Below, in pieces: positions 48,447 to 55,720 of a stretch of 64,000 nucleotides of DNA (the stretch's first letter is position 1; each line of letters begins with the position of its first letter). A program made the translations under genes and the position numbers. The DNA lies in assembly GCF_037023145.1 (NCBI RefSeq), contig NZ_CP146092.1, forward strand, positions 1,364,001-1,428,000, in the 5' to 3' direction. Under the pieces are notes generated by a model. It did not search any database and was not told the origin of the DNA. It was given only the letters and a program-made list of their open reading frames with translations. Source of the stretch: Ralstonia sp. RRA (GTDB lineage Bacteria; Pseudomonadota; Gammaproteobacteria; Burkholderiales; Burkholderiaceae).

Positions 48447-49373
48447 ATGCTGGGCGATCTGTTGATGTCGTTCTTCGAGGTGGCCCGCCAGGGCAGCGTG
48501 ACGGGCGCGGCCAAGCGCCTGCGCCTGTCGCAGCCCACCGTGACCGGACGCATCCGCCAACTGGAAGAGATGTACGGCGTGGAGCTGTTCCACCGCCGTG
48601 GCAGCCGGCTGGACCTGTCTGACCTAGGCGTGAGTCTCATGCCGATTGTCGAGCGCCTTGCCCAGCAGGAAGGCGACGTCGATTTTCTCCTGCGCAATGC
48701 GGGCGACCTACGCACCGGCAATCTGCGTGTGGGCGCCACCGGCCCTTACTACATCCTGCCCAGCGTGGCCGCCTTCCGCGCCCGCTACCCGACCATCGAG
48801 ATCACCATCGAATTCGGCAACTCGCAGCAGATGCTCGAAGCGCTGTCCGAAGTCCGCATCGACCTGGCCGTTTCGTCGCATGCGGTGGATGACGAACGCC
48901 TGCATCGCATCACCCTGGCTGACGACACGATGGTGCTGGTGGTGCCGCTGGATAGCCCGCTGGCGCGCCGCCCGCATGTGACGCTGGACGACGTTGCAGG
49001 CTGCCAGCTGCTGATGCGCGAGCAAGGCTCCGTCACCCGCCGCGTGACCGAAGACGCCCTGGCCGCCGCCGGCATCGAGCCGGCCAGCATGAGCATCATC
49101 GGCAGCCGCGAGGCCATCTATGAGGCGATCAGCCTGGGGTTGGGCTGCAGCATCGTGCCCGCACGTGAGGCACCGCGCCGGCCCGACGTGCGTGTGCTGC
49201 CATTTGCCGCCAATGCGCCGGTCATCCACGAATACCTGTATTTCCTGAAGGAGCGCAGGGATTCTCGGCTGGTGCGCAGCTTCCTGGATTGTCTGGACAA
49301 ACACCACCCGAAGAAAAACGCCGATGCGTTCATCGCCAAAGTTATGGCGATGGACACAACCACGACGCGTTGA
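48447..49373 (+). CDS. LysR regulator of 2-aminoethylphosphonate catabolism (probable)
   Basis: The 308-residue LysR protein has the markers of the AEP-associated LysR group: RLSQPTVTGRIRQLEEMYGV in the DNA-binding domain, then GATGPYYILPSVAAFRARYP, LMREQGSVTRRVTEDALAAA and GSREAIYEAISLGLGCSIVP in the effector domain. Genes for AEP breakdown and import lie 9 kb downstream (58.6-64.0 kb), which supports this. The ATG at 48447 has AGGAA 12 bases upstream; an ATG at 48423 would add eight residues. It is divergent from the solitary atpC; the 210 bases between them hold no further gene. Confidence 0.85.
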   Translation: MLGDLLMSFFEVARQGSVTGAAKRLRLSQPTVTGRIRQLEEMYGVELFHRRGSRLDLSDLGVSLMPIVERLAQQEGDVDFLLRNAGDLRTGNLRVGATGPYYILPSVAAFRARYPTIEITIEFGNSQQMLEALSEVRIDLAVSSHAVDDERLHRITLADDTMVLVVPLDSPLARRPHVTLDDVAGCQLLMREQGSVTRRVTEDALAAAGIEPASMSIIGSREAIYEAISLGLGCSIVPAREAPRRPDVRVLPFAANAPVIHEYLYFLKERRDSRLVRSFLDCLDKHHPKKNADAFIAKVMAMDTTTTR

Positions 49374-49409
49374 GGCAGTAACCTCGCGGTTTTTCCAACC
49401 GCCACTGCC
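49374..49409 (+). terminator. Compound hairpin between the LysR and HAD genes
   Basis: GGCAGT pairs with ACTGCC, and inside it GCGGTT pairs with AACCGC around a T-rich loop. It begins at the LysR stop and ends nine bases before the HAD start, with no T-run after it. It could be an attenuator or could stabilise the mRNA end. Confidence 0.35.
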
Positions 49410-49418
49410 ACCCGTTGT

Positions 49419-50102
49419 ATGCAATCGCTTGCCCTGTTCGACCTGGACCACACCCTGCTGCCCATCGACAGCGAATATGAATGGGGCCGCTTCCTGGTTG
49501 CCCAGGGCGCAGTCGATCGCGAGGCCTTTGAGCAAGCCAACGATCGCTGGATGCGCGAGTACCGCGAGGGCACGCTCGACTTCGCACGCCATGCACGCTT
49601 CTCGCTCGGGCTGCTGGCGCAGCATCCGCGCACCCGGCTCGATGCCTGGCGCGCCACCTTCATGCGCGAAGTCATCCAACCTGCCATGCTGCCGCGCGCC
49701 AGGAAACTGGTGGACACGCACCTGCACGTAGGCGACCTCTGCTGCATCGTCACTGCCACGCACCGCTACCTGACCGAGCCGATTGCCGCCGCCTTCAATG
49801 TGCCGCACCTGCTGGCTGTGGAAGGCGAGACGGTTGGCAACCAGGCTGACAGCGATTTCACGGGCAACCTGGTCGGCACCCCAAGCTTTGGCGCCGGCAA
49901 GATCGTGCGCGTGAATGAATGGCTTGCGCAGCGCGGCCAACGCATGGCGGACTTCTCCCGCACGGTGTTCTACAGCGATTCACGCAACGATCTGCCGCTG
50001 CTGGAAGCCGTCTCCCATCCCATTGCCATCAGCCCCGATGCCACCTTGCGCGGCGTGGCCGAAGCACGTGGCTGGCCGGTGATCGAACTCTTCGCCGCTT
50101 AA
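49419..50102 (+). CDS. HAD-superfamily (SerB-like, subfamily IB) phosphatase
   Basis: The 227-residue hydrolase has the HAD motifs: nucleophile Asp in LALFDLDHTLLP, motif II Thr in CCIVTATHRYLTEPIAAAFN, and motif III/IV in YSDSRNDLPLLEAVSHPIAI. This is the IB group, with serine phosphatases and small phosphomonoesterases. The substrate is unknown. It follows the AEP regulator and could have a role in phosphonate metabolism, but the pathway's known phosphonatase (phnX) is at 60.9 kb. No clear ribosome-binding site is seen. Confidence 0.87.
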   Translation: MQSLALFDLDHTLLPIDSEYEWGRFLVAQGAVDREAFEQANDRWMREYREGTLDFARHARFSLGLLAQHPRTRLDAWRATFMREVIQPAMLPRARKLVDTHLHVGDLCCIVTATHRYLTEPIAAAFNVPHLLAVEGETVGNQADSDFTGNLVGTPSFGAGKIVRVNEWLAQRGQRMADFSRTVFYSDSRNDLPLLEAVSHPIAISPDATLRGVAEARGWPVIELFAA

Positions 50103-50132
50103 ATTTTTTCTGGCGTTTCTGTTTAGTGCCAC

Positions 50133-51110
50133 TTACTGTGCGTCCGTTACCGGATACGGTTCATCCGTGACGGTGTAGCCCAGGTCCCGCAGCTTCTGTT
50201 TGACCAGATCTCGCTGCGCTTTGCTGTACGTCACGTCGTCTTCGACCTTGAACGGCACATCGATCTTGAGCGTGTTGACAAGGATGTTCAGGGCGTAGTC
50301 CCACGCGCGAACGTGGTGCAGCTCTTGAGAGACGAGGTATGAGTTGCGGCCTTCTTCTCTGTAGTGACTGACGACGATGTCCTTGAGCGGCATCGAATCA
50401 TTCAGCACCGGGATCAACACAGACATGAACTTTGGAATACACCAGGCGCTGTATTGGTGGAAAGTGGAAAGAAACTTGGCTTTGGCCGCAGGTAGCTTTG
50501 TTCCCAGTTCATAAGCAAACCGCTCGTTACTGCCCGGAAAGTCCAGAAGTGCGAGGCCGAAGACGGCGCCATAGCGGGTGTCAATATATTTGGTACCCAG
50601 GTACGGCCTGATGTCCGCAATCCTCTGCCCAACCGGCACAGGCATTTGGGCCATAATGAGCAAGAGGTCGTTTTTCGGGTATGAAAGGGGGAAATCCAAT
50701 CTAGCCTTGAGTATCGGATAGACCTCCGGGCGTGGGTCCTCAAGCAAACCAAGTACGGTGTTACTCCGACCCTCCATGATCGGCCCATATGCGAGTAATA
50801 CAGTCGATTCCAGCGTGTGAAAGGGCCGCAAATACCCGTATGCAGTAAGTTGCGTGGAAGGGTCTAGTTCCGGGTCACTTATGATAGAACGTATCTCCGG
50901 AATAATTTTAATTCCCTGCTGATCAACATAAGCTTGGGCAGCACCCCAATCTTGCTCTTGGAGCATTCTTGCTAGCGGCTGCTTGGCGGTACTTACCAGC
51001 CTGACTGGGACGCTGAGCGCATGAGATGACGGCATTGGTATGCCGAGGAAGCTCAGCGCACCACTCAAGAAAATGCACCATGATTGGATTCGCGCACGAT
51101 TGCATTTCAT
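50133..51110 (-). CDS. Probable T6SS immunity protein, divergent third paralog
   Basis: The 325-residue protein has an export signal (residues 1-36, ending SSHA). Its helical body is clearly related to the two genes upstream: QDWGAAQAYVDQQGIKIIPE, LTAYGYLRPFHTLES, GSNERFAYELGTKLP and the shared tail QRDLVKQKLRDLGYTVTDEP. All three copies have exactly 325 residues. The mature part looks like a HEAT-type helical repeat, and I know of no named family. It is the last of the three and the most divergent, so it may protect against a related toxin. The ATG at 51110 has GAGAGG upstream; GTG at 51128 overlaps the previous stop. Confidence 0.6.
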   Translation of the reverse strand: MKCNRARIQSWCIFLSGALSFLGIPMPSSHALSVPVRLVSTAKQPLARMLQEQDWGAAQAYVDQQGIKIIPEIRSIISDPELDPSTQLTAYGYLRPFHTLESTVLLAYGPIMEGRSNTVLGLLEDPRPEVYPILKARLDFPLSYPKNDLLLIMAQMPVPVGQRIADIRPYLGTKYIDTRYGAVFGLALLDFPGSNERFAYELGTKLPAAKAKFLSTFHQYSAWCIPKFMSVLIPVLNDSMPLKDIVVSHYREEGRNSYLVSQELHHVRAWDYALNILVNTLKIDVPFKVEDDVTYSKAQRDLVKQKLRDLGYTVTDEPYPVTDAQ

Positions 51111-51124
51111 GATTCTGTCACCTC

Positions 51125-52102
51125 TCACTGCGCCGCCGTTACCGGATACGGTTCGTCCGTGACGGTATAGCCCAGGTCGCGCAGCTTCTGTTTGACCAGA
51201 TCACGCTGCGCTCTGCTGTACGTCACGTTGTCTGCAATCTTGAACGGTACGTCCAGATTGAGCGTCTTGACGATGATGTTCAACGCGTAGTCCCACGCGC
51301 GTACATAGCGCAACTCTTCGGGGGTCATGTATGACTCGCTGCCGTCTTCGTTGCGACGGCGCACGCCGATGTCTTTGAGTGGGGTCGGGTCATTCAGGAC
51401 GGGGATCAGCACCGGTACGAACTTGGGGATACGCCAGGCGCGGTATTCGTAAAAAATAGAAAGAAAAGTTTCTTTTGCAGAGGGCCATTTTGTTCCCAAC
51501 TCATAGGCAAACCGCTCGTTACTGTTCGGGTCGCCCAATAACGCAAGGCCGAAAATTGCGCCGTAGCGAGTATCGATATAGCTAGCCTCCAGATACGGCT
51601 TGATGTCCGCAATCCGTTGCTCTTCGGGTACCGGCATCTGGGCCATCACGAGCAGAAGGTTTTTGTTTGTCTCCTCCCTTGGGGGAAGCAATTTGGCTCT
51701 GAGAATAGGATAGACCTCGGCCCGAGGATTTTCGATCAGGCCCAGCACGCTGTTACTTCGCCCCCCTTCTCCTAGTCCTTGCGCCAGCAGCAAGGCGGAG
51801 TCCAGCGTGCGCACGCGACGCAGATAGCCGTACGCAATATCCCGTGTGGTGCTGTCCGTCTTTGGATCATTCACGATGACACGAATCTCCGGAATGATGC
51901 CGATGCTTTGCCGGTCAACATAAGCCTGGGCGGCATCCCAGTCCCGCTTCTGAATCATTTGTGCCAACGGCAACATGGTGGCGCTCTCCTGGGTGGTCGG
52001 GGCTTGTGCGGCCGCATAGGCTGGCAACAGCGGCGCGCAAAGGATGCTGATTGCGATCAGGCAAACATGCCCTGATCGGTTTTTTGTTCGAATGGGTTCC
52101 AT
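51125..52102 (-). CDS. Probable T6SS immunity protein, second paralog
   Basis: This 325-residue protein has an export signal (MEPIRTKNRSGHVCLIAISI, then cleavage after PAYA or AYAA). It is very close to the paralog at 52.7-53.7 kb; the mature parts agree over most of their length. Its first 46 bases lie inside the 3' end of the decayed effector copy (52.1-52.7 kb), exactly as the first paralog overlaps the intact effector. The ATG at 52102 is chosen because this overlap and the signal peptide are shared; the frame to 52324 reads through the effector remnant. It would act in the periplasm. Confidence 0.65.
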   Translation of the reverse strand: MEPIRTKNRSGHVCLIAISILCAPLLPAYAAAQAPTTQESATMLPLAQMIQKRDWDAAQAYVDRQSIGIIPEIRVIVNDPKTDSTTRDIAYGYLRRVRTLDSALLLAQGLGEGGRSNSVLGLIENPRAEVYPILRAKLLPPREETNKNLLLVMAQMPVPEEQRIADIKPYLEASYIDTRYGAIFGLALLGDPNSNERFAYELGTKWPSAKETFLSIFYEYRAWRIPKFVPVLIPVLNDPTPLKDIGVRRRNEDGSESYMTPEELRYVRAWDYALNIIVKTLNLDVPFKIADNVTYSRAQRDLVKQKLRDLGYTVTDEPYPVTAAQ

Positions 52103-52707
52103 GAGGCTTGGGTATTGGTGGATGAAATGACTCTGTTCTGCAGCGCAATCGCCCGCGCTGTCACGATCTCGGAGTGGGGGTATGAAGACACGATCTTCGG
52201 CACCACCTGACAGCACAGCATCTTGCCGCCCACATCCCAGCCGTTGCCCACGTTGGACTGCCGGCCAAGCTGCCGCGTGGTGGCCGCAAGTGGGCCGTAG
52301 GTGGTGATCAGACCCGTGTAGCAATACATCAGCATGCGGCGGGACCAGTAGTCTTGCAACGCGTGCGATTCACTGGGCCCGTTCGGGATCGGCACCACCA
52401 CGTTGTCGCCCTCGGCGTTGGCGGTGGCTGGGTGCCATAAGCCCAGGAAGTGCCCGATCTCGTGCGCAAAGGTCTGCACCAACCTGTCTCGGGAGGATGG
52501 CGTTTGACCATGCATCTTGTCGGCTGCCACCAGTGCGGTGTTCTTGCTGCCCCAGCCGATACCGCCACCCACCACGGAGTCCACCACGTACATGTTGAGG
52601 TGGTTGGGCACGCGGCCGTGGCGAGCATGATGATGGCCGGGGTGCCACGGAAGACCTGCTAGATGGTGGCCCGATTCAAGGCAGGCGCCATGTGCAGCAC
52701 CTCACGT
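52057..52707 (-). pseudogene. Decayed second copy of the metalloprotease effector domain
   Basis: About 184 codons encode the C-terminal zinc-protease domain of the 53.6-55.7 kb effector, with the HEIGHFLGLWH motif and the end SWNPFEQKTDQGMFA intact. Upstream, the homologous sequence continues for another 95 bases but carries a TAG at 52659-52661 where the effector has Gln. About 180 bp, matching 54200-54378 of the effector gene, are missing. That shifts the frame and removes the rest of the N-terminus. A GTG at 52611 could start a lone domain, but no ribosome-binding site is seen. This is an orphan toxin cassette with its own immunity gene. Confidence 0.75.
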
Positions 52708-52713
52708 GCGGTT

Positions 52714-53691
52714 TTACTCCGCCGCTGTCACCGGATACGGTTCATCCGTGACGGTGTAGCCCAGGTCCCGCAGCTTCTGTTTGACCAGATCACGCTGCGC
52801 TTTGCTGTACGTCACGTTGTCTGCGATCTTGAACGGCACGTCCAGCTTGAGCGTCTTGACGATGATGTTCAACGCGTAGTCCCATGCGCGCACGTAGCGC
52901 AGCTCTTCGGGTGTCATGGATGACTCGCTGCCGTCTTCGTTGCGACGGCGCACGCCGATGTCTTCGAGCGGTAACGGATCGTTCAGGACGGGGATCAGTA
53001 CCGGTACGAACTTGGGGGTGCGCCACGCCCGGTACTCATAAAAAATCGTCAAAAAATCTTGCTTGCGCTGACGGCGGTCGGTGCCCAGTTCATGTGCCAT
53101 GCGCTCAAGGCTGCCTGGCTCATTCAGCAGCGCCAAGCCAAACAAAGCGCCGTACCGAGTTTCGTAGTAACTAGCCTCCAGATACGGCTTGATGTCCGCA
53201 ATCCGTTGCTCCTCAGGTACGGGCATCTGCACCATAACGAGCAGCAGTTTTTTGTTCTTCTCCTCCCTTGGAGGAAGCAATTTGGCCTTGAGAATAGGAT
53301 AGACCTCGGCACGAGGGTTTTCGATCAGGCCCAGCACGCTGTTGTTTCGACCTCCCTCCCCAACCCCCTGTGCTAGCAGCACAGCCGAGTCCAATGTACG
53401 TACACGGCGTAGATAGCCGTAGGCGATATAACGCGTGGTGCTGTCCGTCTTCGGATCATTCACGATGGCACGAATCTCCGGAATGATGCCGATGTTCTGT
53501 CGGTCAACATAAGCCTGGGCGGCATCCCCGTCCCGCTTCTGAATCATTTGTGCCAACGGCAACATGGTGGCGCTCTCCTGGGTAGTCGGGGCTTGTGCGG
53601 CCGCATAAGCTGGCAATAGCGGCACGCAGAGAAGGCAGAATGCGATCAGGCAAACATGCCTTGATCGGTTTTTTGTTCGAATGGGTTCCAT
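52714..53691 (-). CDS. Probable cognate immunity protein of the metalloprotease effector
   Basis: This 325-residue protein has an export signal (MEPIRTKNRSRHVCLIAFCL, cleavage near PAYA/AAAQ). The mature helical domain contains AQMIQKRDGDAAQAYVDRQN, YGYLRRVRTLDSAVLLAQGV and LLVMVQMPVPEEQRIADIKP. It starts 46 bases inside the intact effector gene, so translation of the two is coupled. Periplasmic location suits neutralising a protease delivered to the periplasm by the T6SS. Two paralogs lie downstream. No known immunity family is recognised, and the binding role is inferred from position and pattern. Confidence 0.7.
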   Translation of the reverse strand: MEPIRTKNRSRHVCLIAFCLLCVPLLPAYAAAQAPTTQESATMLPLAQMIQKRDGDAAQAYVDRQNIGIIPEIRAIVNDPKTDSTTRYIAYGYLRRVRTLDSAVLLAQGVGEGGRNNSVLGLIENPRAEVYPILKAKLLPPREEKNKKLLLVMVQMPVPEEQRIADIKPYLEASYYETRYGALFGLALLNEPGSLERMAHELGTDRRQRKQDFLTIFYEYRAWRTPKFVPVLIPVLNDPLPLEDIGVRRRNEDGSESSMTPEELRYVRAWDYALNIIVKTLKLDVPFKIADNVTYSKAQRDLVKQKLRDLGYTVTDEPYPVTAAE

Positions 53692-55715
53692 GAGGCTCGG
53701 GTATTGGTTGAGGAATCGACTTGGTTCTGCAGCGCTATCGCGCGCGCTGTCTCGATTTCTGACTTGTCAGCCGAAGACACAATCTTCGGCACCACCTGAC
53801 AGCACAGCATCTTGCCGCCCACATCCCAACCGTTGCCCACGTTGGACTGTCGGCCAAGCTGCCGTGTGGTGGCCGCAAGTGGGCCATAGGTGGTGATCAG
53901 ACTCGTGTAGCAATACATCAGCATGCGGCGGGACCAGTAGTCTTGCAGTGCGTGGTTTTCTGGAGGGCCGCCAGGAATCTTCGTCACCACGTCGTCGCCC
54001 TTGGCGTTGACCGTGGCTGGGTGCCACAAGCCCAGGAAGTGCCCGATCTCGTGCGCAAAGGTCTGCACCAACCGATCTCGCGTGGATGGCGTTTGGCCAT
54101 GCATCTTGTCGGCCGCCACCAGTGCGGTGTTCTTGCTGCCCCAGCCGATACCGCCACCCACCATGGAGTCCACCACGTACATGTTGAGGTGGTTGGGCAG
54201 GCGGTTCAGGTTCGTGATCGCGTCAAACTCGTGGATGAGCACGTCGTTGCCGGCGGCATCCTTGACCGTGGCAGCCGTCATGGCGCCAGCCTGATGCAGA
54301 TCAATGGTCTCGTCCAACCATCGGGTGACGCTAAAGCGGATGCCCGCAGCACGCCAGATGTGGTTGATGCCGTGCATGGCGGCCGTGGCGGGTATGGTGA
54401 CGGCCGGGGTGCCATGAAAGATCTGTTGGATGGTGCTCTGACTCAGGGCAGGCGCGATGCGCGGTACATCCTGCTCCGACCGGCCCTTCTGGCCAATGCT
54501 CACGAAGTGCACGGCGACAGCGACTTCGATCGGTGCGTAGACCTGCACGTAGAGCTTGTGCAACAGCAAACCATCAGAACTGCCATAGCGCACTTCAACC
54601 ACAGCTTGTTTTGGAGCAGCCTCCTCGCTCCCCTTGACACCGGTGAACTTGTACAGCCCACCCGGCCGCTCAACCACCGACACCACCCCAGGGTCGCTAC
54701 TGGTCACGCTCAGCGGCACACCATAGGCCATGTGCAATCGCTCCAACCGCAAGGTAACGGTGTGCCCCACCTCCAGGCTCAGGATCGGACCGTCGTGGGT
54801 GGTATAGCCTCGCTCGTCCAGCTCAGGGCTGTCGGGGTCATATTTGATCGCCGGGTTGTAGCGCGCGAAGCGCACCGGTATGAAACGGTGGCCGTCATAG
54901 ATCTCACGCACCAGCGGGGTGACGGTTGGTATGCCGTTGCCCTTGGGCGCGGGGCCGGCGGGTACCTTGCACGGGACCATGGTGTCCGGGGGCGCGCTGC
55001 CTCCGCCCTGCGCGAGCTTGGCGACAAATTCTGGCTGGAAGCGCTTGAACTCCGAGTGGGCGGGGTCGGTATGAAATCCCAGGGCTTCATTGGGATCGAT
55101 CTTGCCGTTGACCAGCAGGCGCCGCTCGATTTCTCCATTGGGCTCCAGTGCGTTGTCCACCTGGAAGCGCAGGATGGCGTCTTCAATCTCGGGGTTGCCG
55201 AGCTTGTCGTCGGGCTGTTGGCTATCGGTGGTGGGGCGCTCCCACGGGCGGAGCGTTTCGGGCGCTGGCGCGACGGGCCGGTACGGCTTGTCGTAGTAGC
55301 CCATCACCATCAGGCGCCGCTTGGCGCCTTGAATACTCATGGTGGTCTCGCCATCGGTGTGCTCGTCTTCGCTGTAATCGCGCACACGCAGATGCAGCGT
55401 AGTACCGAGGATGGTCAACTCCCCCGTGAGCCCGGGCTGCAGGCCGGTCAGCAGGATCTGGCCACTCTCGGGGGTGCGGTCTTCCACGTCCGGCTGGTTG
55501 GGAATGCGCAGCGTGTACGGCAGGCCGCCCAGGCCCCGCTCTGCTTCCGTACGAGTGTTGCCGGGCATGTGCTGGAAATAGATGCGCAGCGGGCGCAGCG
55601 GCAGTTCGACCTTGCACACCGCGCCGCCAGGCTTGAGTGTGAGATCGGGCAGTGAGGCGCCTTTCTTGGGCGCAGGCTTGGGATTCGGTTTGGGGGTGGG
55701 CTTCTTGGTGGCCAT
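53646..55715 (-). CDS. VgrG-linked effector with a metzincin-type zinc protease domain
   Basis: The 689-residue protein has a Lys/Pro-rich N-terminus (residues 1-20) and a beta-rich domain to about 130. A peptidoglycan-binding-like helical stretch follows near 175-210 (EIEDAILRFQVDNALEPNGE), then an Ig-like region around 330-400. The C-terminal domain (about 410-689) has the zinc motif HEIGHFLGLWH (His555, Glu556, His559, His565) followed by a Met-turn candidate RRMLMYCY. No signal peptide is present. It follows vgrG by five bases and is followed by exported immunity-like proteins. The likely picture is a protease loaded on VgrG and delivered to a rival's periplasm. Confidence 0.8.
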   Translation of the reverse strand: MATKKPTPKPNPKPAPKKGASLPDLTLKPGGAVCKVELPLRPLRIYFQHMPGNTRTEAERGLGGLPYTLRIPNQPDVEDRTPESGQILLTGLQPGLTGELTILGTTLHLRVRDYSEDEHTDGETTMSIQGAKRRLMVMGYYDKPYRPVAPAPETLRPWERPTTDSQQPDDKLGNPEIEDAILRFQVDNALEPNGEIERRLLVNGKIDPNEALGFHTDPAHSEFKRFQPEFVAKLAQGGGSAPPDTMVPCKVPAGPAPKGNGIPTVTPLVREIYDGHRFIPVRFARYNPAIKYDPDSPELDERGYTTHDGPILSLEVGHTVTLRLERLHMAYGVPLSVTSSDPGVVSVVERPGGLYKFTGVKGSEEAAPKQAVVEVRYGSSDGLLLHKLYVQVYAPIEVAVAVHFVSIGQKGRSEQDVPRIAPALSQSTIQQIFHGTPAVTIPATAAMHGINHIWRAAGIRFSVTRWLDETIDLHQAGAMTAATVKDAAGNDVLIHEFDAITNLNRLPNHLNMYVVDSMVGGGIGWGSKNTALVAADKMHGQTPSTRDRLVQTFAHEIGHFLGLWHPATVNAKGDDVVTKIPGGPPENHALQDYWSRRMLMYCYTSLITTYGPLAATTRQLGRQSNVGNGWDVGGKMLCCQVVPKIVSSADKSEIETARAIALQNQVDSSTNTRASWNPFEQKTDQGMFA

Positions 55716-55720
55716 CGGTC

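Noticed and set aside
53943..55655. 570-residue open frame opposite the T6SS effector
   Set aside because: His/Arg/Gln-rich shadow with no domain; the effector on the minus strand has a zinc-protease motif and operon context.
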